This document shows positions 1 to 7,499 of a stretch of 64,000 bases of DNA, one piece after another. Source of the stretch: Bradyrhizobium symbiodeficiens. GTDB lineage: Bacteria > Pseudomonadota > Alphaproteobacteria > Rhizobiales > Xanthobacteraceae. The stretch spans positions 6,388,501 to 6,452,500 of the forward strand of contig NZ_CP029427.2 of assembly GCF_002266465.3 (NCBI RefSeq). Direction: 5' to 3'. Numbering within the stretch: position 1 is the stretch's first letter; each line of letters opens with the position of its first letter. Position numbers and translations under genes: made by a program. The notes under the pieces were generated by a model, which ran no database searches, was not told the origin of the DNA, and was given only the letters and a program-made list of their open reading frames with translations.

Positions 1-549
1 GTGAGCGCAAACGCGCAGCCGAGCGCGGGCTCCGCCTTCGAGGTGGTCGTCAACCGTCTGGAGGATTTGGGCGTGCCGACGATCTGCCGGCTCAACGGCG
101 GCGTCTATGGCGGCTCGACCGATCTCGCACTCGCCTGCGATTTCCGCATCGGCATCGACACCGCCGAGATGTTCATGCCGGCGGCGCGGCTCGGGCTGCA
201 CTATTACCGGAGCGGCATGAAGCGCTACGTGACGCGACTCGGCGTCGACAATGCGAAGAAGCTGTTCCTAACGGCTCAGAAGATCAGCGCGCCGGAGATG
301 CTGCGCATCGGCTATCTCACCGCGATGGTGCCCGAGGAGACGCTCGACGAGGAAGTCGACAAGCTCGCGAATATCCTCGCCGGCAACGCGCCCCAAGCGA
401 TGCGCGGCATGAAGCGCGCGATCAACGAATTCGCCCGCGGCGAGCTCGATGAAGCCGCCGCCGACCAGCGTCACCGCGACAGCATGCGCGGCGACGAGAT
501 CAAGGAAGGCATCAAGGCGTTCGCAGAGAAGCGAGCGCCGCGGTTTTGA
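1..549 (+). CDS. Enoyl-CoA hydratase/isomerase family protein, 5'-truncated by window edge
   Basis: The reading frame is open from base 1 and ends with TGA at 547-549, leaving 182 residues. Crotonase-family proteins are about 255-270 residues, so roughly the first third lies left of the window, and the GTG at base 1 need not be the start. The crotonase-fold core is visible: PTICRLNGGVYGGSTDLALACDFRI covers the second half of the oxyanion-hole region and the helix after it, followed by a helical C-terminal trimerisation region ending in EGIKAFAEKRAPRF. The family hydrates or isomerises acyl-CoA esters in beta-oxidation-like pathways in the cytoplasm. The substrate cannot be assigned from this fragment. 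Confidence 0.85.
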   Translation: MSANAQPSAGSAFEVVVNRLEDLGVPTICRLNGGVYGGSTDLALACDFRIGIDTAEMFMPAARLGLHYYRSGMKRYVTRLGVDNAKKLFLTAQKISAPEMLRIGYLTAMVPEETLDEEVDKLANILAGNAPQAMRGMKRAINEFARGELDEAAADQRHRDSMRGDEIKEGIKAFAEKRAPRF

Positions 550-585
550 GAGAGCAGTTGGGAGTGCGAGCGCGCATCCACACTC

Positions 586-743
586 CGCTGTCGTCCCGGG
601 GCACCGCGAAGCGATGAGCCCGGGACCCATAACCACAGGGCGAACTTTTTGCGCAACAGGGGTCACTCCGAATCCCCGTCACCACATCTCCCTGTGGTTA
701 TGGGTCCCGGGCTCGCGCTACGCGCGCCCCGGGACGACAGCGG
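586..743. repeat. Long paired palindromic intergenic repeat
   Basis: An arm beginning CCGCTGTCGTCCCGGGGC is answered about 100 bases later by its reverse complement ending GCCCCGGGACGACAGCGG. The inner flanks also pair: CCCGGGACCCATAACCACAGGG against CCTGTGGTTATGGGTCCCGGG. The transcript could form a long hairpin between the convergent enoyl-CoA hydratase and GST genes. The same motif family recurs at 29182-29321, and related types occur through the window. Confidence 0.75.
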
Positions 744-761
744 AGATTGAGGCGCGCCTGG

Positions 762-1403
762 TTACTCTATAGCCTTCGCATGCTGCGCGGCCATCTCGGC
801 GTCGGCCGCAGCGATCCGCTGGAAGGCCGGCCGCGACGTCATGCGTTCGGCATAGCGGACGAAGACGTCCTTCTTCGGCACGATCCCGAACATCATCGTC
901 CAGTTGAACCCGACACCCCACAGCACATCCGCGGCCGTCATGCGCTCGCCGAGCAGATACGGACCCTTCGACAGCTGCGCTTCCAGCGCGCCGAGCATGA
1001 TGTCGTAGTCGGCGTAGGGCGACTGCGTGATCGGCGCCGGCTCGCGCTGCATGAACTTGTCGATCAGCGCCGGCTCGAAGGATGAGCCGGCATAGGCGAT
1101 CCAGCGCAGATAGGGCCCGCGCAACGGATCGTTCAGCGCGGGCGTCAGACCTGCCTGCGGGAAGAGATCGGCGAGATAGATGGTGATCGCAACCTGCTCG
1201 GTCACCAGGGCACCGCCGTGGCTGATCGCCGGGACCTTGCCGAGCGGATTGATGGCGAGATAAGCGGGCTGGCGCTGCTCGCCGGCCTTCATGTTGAGAA
1301 CATGCAGATCGTAGGGCGCGCCCAGTTCCTCCAGCAGCACCCGCGTGCCGGTGGCGCGGCTTTGCGGCGAGTAATACAGGGTAACGCGGTTCGAATCGGT
1401 CAT
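762..1403 (-). CDS. Glutathione S-transferase family protein
   Basis: A cytosolic GST-like protein of 213 residues, the usual family length. The N-terminal thioredoxin-fold domain shows LYYSPQSRATGTRVLLEEL, then NPLGKVPA with the conserved cis-proline before beta 3, and EQVAITIYLAD at the glutathione gamma-glutamyl site. The all-helical C-terminal domain contains GERMTAADVLWG, matching the GST N-capping/hydrophobic staple region. The ATG at 1403 is chosen because the alignment begins there; the upstream in-frame extension crosses the operator palindrome. It is divergent from a WYL-domain regulator, which probably controls it. The electrophilic substrate is unknown. Confidence 0.88.
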   Translation of the reverse strand: MTDSNRVTLYYSPQSRATGTRVLLEELGAPYDLHVLNMKAGEQRQPAYLAINPLGKVPAISHGGALVTEQVAITIYLADLFPQAGLTPALNDPLRGPYLRWIAYAGSSFEPALIDKFMQREPAPITQSPYADYDIMLGALEAQLSKGPYLLGERMTAADVLWGVGFNWTMMFGIVPKKDVFVRYAERMTSRPAFQRIAAADAEMAAQHAKAIE

Positions 1404-1449
1404 GGCAAATCCTATCTGGCCTGCTGGCGATGGCGCAGCTTGTAGCGGG

Positions 1450-1478
1450 CCATACCTGACATCCTGTGTCAGGTATGG
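1450..1478. promoter_or_regulatory. Perfect 12-bp inverted repeat, likely operator of the divergent regulator
   Basis: CCATACCTGACA and TGTCAGGTATGG are exact inverted repeats separated by 5 bases. The site lies 47 bases before the GST start and 11 bases before the regulator start, so it overlaps both leaders. A 29-bp two-fold symmetric site in the shared control region of an HTH-WYL gene fits autoregulation plus control of the GST. Binding itself is inferred. Confidence 0.75.
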
Positions 1479-1489
1479 TTTAAACAATC

Positions 1490-2470
1490 ATGCGCGCGAG
1501 CCGGATGTTGTCGATCCTCACCACCCTCCAGGCCAGGGGGCAGGTCACCGCGCCTGAACTCGCGGAGGCCTGCGAGGTCTCGGTCCGCACGATCTATCGC
1601 GACATCGACGCGCTCGCCGCGTCCGGCGTTCCCGTCTACGCCGACCGCGGCGCGGAAGGCGGCTATCGGCTGCTCGACGGCTATCGCGTGCGGCTGAACG
1701 GCCTGTCACCGAGCGAGGCCGAGACGCTGTTTCTGGCGGGCTTGCCGGGCCCGGCGGCGGCGCTCGGGCTGGATGCGGCAATGATTGCCGCGCAAAACAA
1801 GCTGATGGCGGCGCTGCCGGTCCACCTGCGCCAGGATGCCGGCCGGATGCAGGAACGGTTTCATCTGGACGCGCCGGGCTGGTTCGGCGAGGCCGAAGAG
1901 CCGAAGCATCTGCGCACGATTGCGGGCGCCGTGTTGCGCGGGACGCTGATCAAGATCCGCTATCAGAGCTGGCGCGCGGAGAAGCAGCGTCGCCTCGCGC
2001 CGCTCGGCCTCGTGCTGAAGGGCGGCGGCTGGTATCTGGCCGGACAAGTCGACACCAGCGTGCGCACGTACCGGATCGCGCGCGTGCTCGACTGCACCGC
2101 GCTCGACGACCGCTTCGATCGTCCCGCCGATTTCGATCTCGCCGGCTATTGGCAGGCCGCGACGCTCCGCCTCGAAGCGGAGATGCATCCCAATATCGCG
2201 ATCGTCAGGCTGTCGCCGTTCGGCGTCAAACTACTGGACGCGCTGAGCCAGCCTTACGTCAAGGCGCGCACGCAGCTTGAGGAGACAGCCGATGCAGAGG
2301 GCTGGCGCATCGCGCGCGTGCCTGTCGGCAAGACGTCCTGGCACGCCGCGTCCGAATTGCTGCGGCTTGGCTCCGAGGTCGAAGTGCTGGAGCCCGCCGA
2401 TCTCCGCGACAAAATGGCCGAGATGACGGAGGCGATGGCTGCGCGATATCGCGCGGCGCGAAAAACATGA
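1490..2470 (+). CDS. HTH/WYL-domain transcriptional regulator (YafY/DeoR type)
   Basis: A 326-residue regulator. Residues 1-60 form a winged HTH of the HTH_11 type (RASRMLSILTTLQARGQVTAPELAEAC, then SVRTIYRDIDALAASGVPVYA, with the typical GGYRLLDGYR wing). The middle carries the WYL domain (IKIRYQSWRAEKQRRLAPLGLVLKGGGWYLAG, where WYL is intact), and the C-terminus is a WCX-like extension. Proteins of this architecture sense small ligands through the WYL domain and usually control a neighbouring gene. The divergent GST and the perfect palindrome between them make that the likely target. The ATG at 1490 is 11 bases past the palindrome. Confidence 0.9.
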   Translation: MRASRMLSILTTLQARGQVTAPELAEACEVSVRTIYRDIDALAASGVPVYADRGAEGGYRLLDGYRVRLNGLSPSEAETLFLAGLPGPAAALGLDAAMIAAQNKLMAALPVHLRQDAGRMQERFHLDAPGWFGEAEEPKHLRTIAGAVLRGTLIKIRYQSWRAEKQRRLAPLGLVLKGGGWYLAGQVDTSVRTYRIARVLDCTALDDRFDRPADFDLAGYWQAATLRLEAEMHPNIAIVRLSPFGVKLLDALSQPYVKARTQLEETADAEGWRIARVPVGKTSWHAASELLRLGSEVEVLEPADLRDKMAEMTEAMAARYRAARKT

Positions 2471-2608
2471 CGCCGGCATATTTCGCCGAGGCCCACGAAA
2501 CAGTCCTGAAACACGATTCTCCCCTTGCCGTGTGAACGCATTCGCGTTTCGGCCCGACCGAGATGCAGGGACACAACAACGGCCTTAGCGCCACACTGGA
2601 GAATGAAA

Positions 2609-2851
2609 ATGTTTCGTAAGCTTGCTCTTGGTCTGATCGTTGCCGGTTCGCTCGGCGTCGCCGCTCTCGCGCCCACCGCGGCGTCGGCCGGCGGCTTCTA
2701 TCCTCATCATCACTGGGGTCACGGCTGGGGCCACGGCGGCGGCATCTACCTCAACACCGGCGTCAGCAACTGCTACCAGGAGCGCCTCGTCCGGACCCGC
2801 CACGGCCTGCGCGTGCGCGTCGTGAATGTCTGCGCCTACGGCATCTACTGA
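2609..2851 (+). CDS. Small secreted His/Gly-rich protein
   Basis: An 80-residue precursor. The start is the second of two close ATGs (2603 and 2609), because GGAGA at 2598-2602 then lies 6 bases upstream. Residues 1-26 form a classical signal peptide (FRKLALGLIVAGSLGVAALA, cleavage near ASA-GG). The mature part of about 53 residues begins with a His/Trp/Gly cluster (HHHWGHGWGHGGG) that could bind metal, followed by a basic segment with two cysteines (near SNCYQ and NVCAY) that could form a disulphide in the periplasm. Similar short proteins in rhizobia are sometimes labelled sulfur-globule-like. No function can be assigned from sequence. Confidence 0.7.
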   Translation: MFRKLALGLIVAGSLGVAALAPTAASAGGFYPHHHWGHGWGHGGGIYLNTGVSNCYQERLVRTRHGLRVRVVNVCAYGIY

Positions 2852-2873
2852 TGCCCGCCTGATCGGTCGACGC

Positions 2874-2900
2874 AGCCCCGGTCGTTCCGCGACCGGGGCT
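2874..2900. terminator. Strong GC hairpin between convergent genes
   Basis: AGCCCCGGTCG and CGACCGGGGCT pair perfectly over 11 bp around a 5-base loop. The hairpin lies 22 bases after the small secreted gene and 7 bases before the end of the convergent EAL gene. There is no clear T-run on either side, so it is a terminator-like stem rather than a textbook intrinsic terminator. Confidence 0.55.
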
Positions 2901-2907
2901 CGCCGCT

Positions 2908-4140
2908 TCAACTCGCGAGAGCCGTCGGGGTCGCGGATGCGGATTGGTCGTCCGCGAGAGCATTGCGCTCAGAGATCCATCGTTCCGCGCGCGAGCGCCG
3001 CAGCGAGGGCGCAAACAGGAAGCCCTGTGCGACGTCACAGCCGATCCGACGGATGATCTCGAGCGCCTCCGGAGTCTCGACGCCTTCGGCCACCACTTTC
3101 ATGTTGAACGCCTTCGCTAGCGCCACGGAGGCATCGACGATCTTCATCATGTCGTCGTCTGATGCGCAGCCCTTGATGAAGGACTGGTCGATCTTCAGCT
3201 CGCTGAACGGAAGCCGCGCCAAGGCCGCCAGCGACGAATAGCCGGTGCCGAAATCGTCGATTGCCGTGCCGATCTTCTTGATCCGCAACCGCACCAGAAT
3301 GTCGTTGGCGCGATCGACGTCGGCCATCGCCGAAGTCTCGGTGATCTCCACCGTCAGCGAGGACGGAGAGATGTTTTCGCGGCGCAGGATCTCCTCGATC
3401 CGGTCGGGCAGGGCCAGATCCGACATCAGCGAGCCCGAGATGTTGACGGCAATGGTGAAACCGGGATTGCGCTCGATCAGCTTGCGGCCCTGCGACATCG
3501 CCGATGACAGGATGCAATCGGTCACTTCGCGCATCAGGCCGGCCTCCTCGGCGATCGGAACGAAGACCATCGGCGAGACCATTCCGAATTCGGCCGTGCG
3601 CCAGCGCGCCAGCGCCTCGGCGCCGACGACCCTGCCGGTCTGGAGCGCGACCTTCGGCTGAAACTCGACGAAGAATTCGCCGTCGGCGAGCCCTCGCAAA
3701 ATCCTCTCCGGTGTGATCCGGAACTGCGGCGAGGCGGACGTCGCGGCCGGCGGCGCGCGGTCCGGTAATTCCAGTGCGCTGCGCAGGCGGTTCAGATCCA
3801 GCGGCTTCGTCAGGCATCCGCCGAGCGACAGCTTCAAACCGTTCGCGACCCGTCGCGTGGCCTTCATGATGCGGTCATCGCAACCGCTGATGATCACGAT
3901 CGACATCGCGCGGAGGCCAGCTTCCGCGACGAAGCGCAACAACTCCACTCCGTCACGCTCGCCGAGCGACAGGTCGAGTGCCATGATCTCGAAGGCCTCG
4001 CGCGTCAGAAGCTCGGTTGCCGCCTCGTAGGAGGAAGCAACGACCGTCTCGTAACCGAGCTTCGCCCCGATCTTGCCGATCAGAACGCGTTGCACCAGAT
4101 CGTCGTCGACCACCAGAAGACGGCCTCTCGTCGCACTCAT
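2908..4140 (-). CDS. Response regulator with EAL cyclic-di-GMP phosphodiesterase output
   Basis: A 410-residue cytoplasmic protein with two domains. Residues 6-125 are a receiver domain with acidic D12-D14, phospho-acceptor D56 (in ALDLS), S85 and K112. Residues 143-395 are an EAL domain with all hallmark motifs: EAL at 175-177, the NIS and EITE metal/substrate residues, DDFGTGYSS, LKIDQSF, VAEGVET and a final QGF. It should hydrolyse c-di-GMP, with phosphorylation of the receiver tuning activity. No histidine kinase or GGDEF gene is adjacent, so its partner is elsewhere. The ATG at 4140 is chosen because GGAGAG lies 7 bases upstream. Confidence 0.92.
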   Translation of the reverse strand: MSATRGRLLVVDDDLVQRVLIGKIGAKLGYETVVASSYEAATELLTREAFEIMALDLSLGERDGVELLRFVAEAGLRAMSIVIISGCDDRIMKATRRVANGLKLSLGGCLTKPLDLNRLRSALELPDRAPPAATSASPQFRITPERILRGLADGEFFVEFQPKVALQTGRVVGAEALARWRTAEFGMVSPMVFVPIAEEAGLMREVTDCILSSAMSQGRKLIERNPGFTIAVNISGSLMSDLALPDRIEEILRRENISPSSLTVEITETSAMADVDRANDILVRLRIKKIGTAIDDFGTGYSSLAALARLPFSELKIDQSFIKGCASDDDMMKIVDASVALAKAFNMKVVAEGVETPEALEIIRRIGCDVAQGFLFAPSLRRSRAERWISERNALADDQSASATPTALAS

Positions 4141-4401
4141 CACCCATCTCTCCACACGTCGGCGGCGTTGATGTCGTCAACCTAGAGCGGCGGCCTCCCC
4201 TGGTCATGAATACAAGACGGCTAAAACTTTCCAGATCCGGAAGGAAACGTTAGGCACGTTTTTGCGGCCTTCAAGCGATTGATTCTCATGGTGTTTTCTT
4301 GAAGCTCGGCGCAGCGGTAGCGGAATATTCCGCGCCATGCGCAATTGCAATGAACGCGTCGTGAAGCTCTCTATCGGAAGCTGGCAAATGCGTGCGCGCG
4401 A

Positions 4402-5349
4402 CTAGCCCGCCCGCCGCTGCCGGCGAAACCAGGCCCAGGTCTCGCGCGTCGTTCTGATGTAGCCGCGGCCGCGATGGACGATGTCGTCATCGACGATCTC
4501 GTTCAGCTTCGGCAGCGCGTGAAACGGGATCGAGGGATAGGCGTGATGCTCGACATGGTAGGGCATGTTCCACGCAAACCATTTGACCATCGCGCCAGTG
4601 TAGGTGGTGCGGGTATTCTGGAAAGCGCTGCGGGTGCGCTCGCAGCCGGTATGCTCGGCATAGAGATAGGGCCGCAGGAAGAACTGCCCGATGACGAGCG
4701 GAACGATCCAGACCCAGAGCAGCAAGGCCGAGGAGCACCACAGCGACAGCGCGAGCAGCAGCGCATAGAGCGCGACATAGACACGCGCCTCTCTCACGAT
4801 GACGGCGCGCTTGTTTTCGGGGATCCAGGGGACGGTGACCTCTCCGGTGACCGCATGGACGAGCATCAGCCGGAGGCGGCCGGCGACCTGGAGCACACCG
4901 CTATAGGCGATCGCGAGCTGGGTGTCGGATGTCGGCTTCACCCCGACGATCAGTTCGGGATCCTTGTCCGGATCCTGGGTGTAGCGGTGATGGTCCCAGT
5001 GAAACAGGCAGTAATATTCGTAAGGCAGTCCGATGAGGAAGGCCGAGAGATAACCGACGACGAGGTTGAGGCTCCGGCTCCTGAACGCGGTCTTGTGCGC
5101 GGTCTCGTGCACCGCCATGAACAGGAAGGCGACGACATAGCCCTGCACCGCCATCAACGGCAGCGCCCAGAGCACGCCCCAATTCGACGAAATCTTCCAG
5201 ATCAGCATCCCCATCAGCACGATCACGCCATAATGGCCGAGGCTCTGCGCCGCGCCCCTGAGATCGGAGCGGACCGACAGCTCGCGCAGCATCACCGGCG
5301 TCAGCGGCTTCAGGCGGTGGCCGGACTCTGAAACGGTCGCGTCGGTCAT
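4402..5349 (-). CDS. Membrane fatty-acid desaturase/hydroxylase-like diiron protein
   Basis: A 315-residue integral membrane protein with the three histidine boxes of the fatty-acid desaturase superfamily: HETAH, HWDHH and HVEHH. Hydrophobic segments flank them (residues about 40-80, 110-125, 205-245), giving the usual fold with the diiron site on the cytoplasmic face. These enzymes use O2 and electrons to desaturate or hydroxylate lipid or carotenoid chains. The substrate cannot be read from sequence. The ATG at 5349 lies 14 bases after the stop of the MetX-like hydrolase, so the two form one operon transcribed leftward. The stop is about 260 bases ahead of the EAL gene start. Confidence 0.85.
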   Translation of the reverse strand: MTDATVSESGHRLKPLTPVMLRELSVRSDLRGAAQSLGHYGVIVLMGMLIWKISSNWGVLWALPLMAVQGYVVAFLFMAVHETAHKTAFRSRSLNLVVGYLSAFLIGLPYEYYCLFHWDHHRYTQDPDKDPELIVGVKPTSDTQLAIAYSGVLQVAGRLRLMLVHAVTGEVTVPWIPENKRAVIVREARVYVALYALLLALSLWCSSALLLWVWIVPLVIGQFFLRPYLYAEHTGCERTRSAFQNTRTTYTGAMVKWFAWNMPYHVEHHAYPSIPFHALPKLNEIVDDDIVHRGRGYIRTTRETWAWFRRQRRAG

Positions 5350-5363
5350 GATCGATCCCTGCC

Positions 5364-6374
5364 TTACTTGCCGAGAAGCGCCGCGACCTCGGCCCGGAGA
5401 AAGGCCTGGTCGCGCGGATTGCCAATGGGGTTGCCGGCGCGATGGCCATGCAGCGACGGGATCGGACGCAGCACCGCCGATCTCGCGCCAGTCAGCCGGC
5501 CGAGTTCGTCTTCGTTGTCGCGGACATCGAAATAGCGGTCGGTCGCGCCCGGCATCAGCAGCATGTGCGCGTTGATCGCCGCCAGCGCGCGATCGAAATC
5601 GCCGGCGAAGCTCGCACAGCGGCTGATGTCGCCATTCTGCCAAATGCCGATCTGCGCCAGCAGGTCATTGGCGTCGCGGCGAGCGAACGTCACGTCCCAG
5701 ACACGGACGAGATAATCCTCCAGCGAGGTGAACCCGGCCTCGCGCCAGAGCTCGTCGCGATAGAAGCCGTGCGACATCGCCCAGCCGGCATAGACCCGCC
5801 CCATGGCGCGATAACCGGCAACGGGCCTCTCGGCGAAGCGGCCGTCGCGGAAAGCGGGATCGGCGGTGAGCGCGGCCTTCACGCTCTCCAGGAAGACGTA
5901 ATTGTAGGGCGCGCAACGCGCGCTGCCGCAGACCACGGCGGCACGCTCGACCATATCAGGGTGCAGCGCCGCCCAGTGATAGGCCTGCATGCCGCCCATC
6001 GACCAGCCATAGACGAGAGCAAGCTTCGTGATGCCGAAGCGCTCGGTGAGGAGCCGGTGCTGGACCGCGATGGCATCGTGATAACTCACCTCGGGAAACT
6101 GCACTGCTGTATTCGACGGCGAAGACGACAGGCCGTTGCCGAACAGGTTCGGGATGACGATGAAGTAGCGCGTGGGGTCGAGCACGCCGTCCGGACCGAT
6201 CAGCCATTCGGTGTCGGCGTGCTGCGCACTGAACGAGGTCGGATAGAGGATGACGTTGTCTTTGGCCGGGCTCAGCGTGCCGTAGGTCTTGTAGGCGAGC
6301 TTCATCGAGGGAAAGACGGTCCCGGACTGCAGGGTGACCTCGCCAGCCTCGAAGATCTCGTAGTGCGCCGTCAT
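5364..6374 (-). CDS. MetX-like alpha/beta hydrolase (homoserine O-acetyltransferase family)
   Basis: A 336-residue alpha/beta-hydrolase of the MetX group. The nucleophile elbow is GWSMGGMQAYHWA (Ser in SMGG), the acid is in MPGATDRYFD, and the His is in SLHGHRAGNP. Real homoserine acetyltransferases carry GGSMGGMQ and a longer lid, so this is probably a paralogue with acyltransferase or esterase activity rather than a methionine gene; no other met gene is near. It is the first gene of an operon with the downstream membrane desaturase, which suggests acyl-chain or ester substrates. A 23-bp palindrome lies about 100 bases upstream. Confidence 0.8.
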   Translation of the reverse strand: MTAHYEIFEAGEVTLQSGTVFPSMKLAYKTYGTLSPAKDNVILYPTSFSAQHADTEWLIGPDGVLDPTRYFIVIPNLFGNGLSSSPSNTAVQFPEVSYHDAIAVQHRLLTERFGITKLALVYGWSMGGMQAYHWAALHPDMVERAAVVCGSARCAPYNYVFLESVKAALTADPAFRDGRFAERPVAGYRAMGRVYAGWAMSHGFYRDELWREAGFTSLEDYLVRVWDVTFARRDANDLLAQIGIWQNGDISRCASFAGDFDRALAAINAHMLLMPGATDRYFDVRDNEDELGRLTGARSAVLRPIPSLHGHRAGNPIGNPRDQAFLRAEVAALLGK

Positions 6375-6470
6375 GAACCGAACTCCGCCCGCAGCCAAAG
6401 AATACGCCGCTGACGCGGCAATGCATCGATCATGCCGGGCCCAGCGGACGCGCCGTTGCGCCACGCTCAA

Positions 6471-6493
6471 TAACTGTACTTTTAGTCCAGTTA
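6471..6493. promoter_or_regulatory. 23-bp near-perfect palindrome upstream of the hydrolase-desaturase operon
   Basis: TAACTG and CAGTTA form the outer arms and ACT/AGT the inner arms around an AT-only centre; one base pair breaks the symmetry. It lies 97 bases upstream of the MetX-like start and is AT-rich against GC-rich surroundings. This is the form of a dimeric repressor operator of TetR/MarR size, but no regulator gene is adjacent, so the binding protein is unknown. Confidence 0.55.
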
Positions 6494-6530
6494 TGACGGG
6501 CCGGCAAGATAAATCCGAACGCCCGCCGGT

Positions 6531-7334
6531 TCACGCGATGGCCGCCAGATAGCGTTCCACCGATGCCGCGAAGGCCGCCTTGGCGCCGCCAGCGATGTTG
6601 CGCCCCCACCAGGCGCCATAGATGCGGTCGAAGGCGAGCGGCTCGACGGCGGCCGCGATCCGTCGCACCGCGGCTGCATTGAGCGGCATGTAGTTGGGGT
6701 AGGAATACATGAAGCTGACGAAGCGGCGGTCCATCGTCACCTGTGCGATGTCGCCGGTGAGCAGGGCGCCCCTGCCATCCGCACTGCGCGCCGAGTGCAG
6801 CATGGTGGCGCCGGCGAAATGACCGCCGGTGCGCAGCAGCAGCACATCGTCGGAGATGCGGTGGCTTTCTCCGGTCCAGTGCACGATGGAAGGATGCGGC
6901 CGCGTGACGAAAGCGCGATCGTCGGCATGCAGATAAACCGGCACGCCGCCAAAGACGTCACTCCAGTCGGCGGCCGCGCCGTAGTAATGCGGATGCGAGA
7001 TCGCGATCGCCTTCAGGCCGCCGAGCGCTGCGACGTATGGGATGGCGTCGTCGGTTGCGAGCGGAATGCAATCCCACATCACGCAGCCGTCGCCTTGAGG
7101 CACCAGCAGCGCGCGCTGCCCGATGGCGAAGCTCGGCTCCATGCCGATTCCGGTGAGGCCGAGATCGTCGCGTTGCACCAGCCTGTGTCCCCGCGCGAGT
7201 TCCTCGCGCGTGAGAAAGGTCTGCCCGTTCCAGTTCACGAACTGCCGCTCGTCCTCGCAGATCACGCAGGAGGCGGGTGGATTTCCGCCGTCCGGGAATT
7301 GCGCGCCGCAGGTTTCGCAGGTCCAGAGAGGCAT
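6531..7334 (-). CDS. MBL-fold hydrolase with N-terminal zinc-ribbon
   Basis: A 267-residue protein. The first 30 residues hold CETCG and CVIC, a four-cysteine zinc-ribbon or rubredoxin-like knuckle. A metallo-beta-lactamase-like domain follows, with SHPHYYGAAADW where HxHxDH is normally found, a TGGHFAGATMLH strand and LLTGDIAQV. The HxHxDH motif is therefore degenerate (HPHYYG), and metal binding may be partial or lost. The ATG at 7334 starts MPLWTCETCG. It is divergent from an MFS transporter across 165 bases. The function is unknown. Confidence 0.75.
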   Translation of the reverse strand: MPLWTCETCGAQFPDGGNPPASCVICEDERQFVNWNGQTFLTREELARGHRLVQRDDLGLTGIGMEPSFAIGQRALLVPQGDGCVMWDCIPLATDDAIPYVAALGGLKAIAISHPHYYGAAADWSDVFGGVPVYLHADDRAFVTRPHPSIVHWTGESHRISDDVLLLRTGGHFAGATMLHSARSADGRGALLTGDIAQVTMDRRFVSFMYSYPNYMPLNAAAVRRIAAAVEPLAFDRIYGAWWGRNIAGGAKAAFAASVERYLAAIA

Positions 7335-7499
7335 GACCAGAGCTCCGTGAGAAGATCGCAAGATGACATTGCGAACACGCTTTCAGCAAGGTCGACGAGC
7401 AGCAGGGGCGTGACTGGAACCAACGCGACGAGCGCCGGTTACGTTCTGGTCCACGCCGGAGCGATTGGCCAAGAGGATCGCGAGCATGTTCAGGTATCG

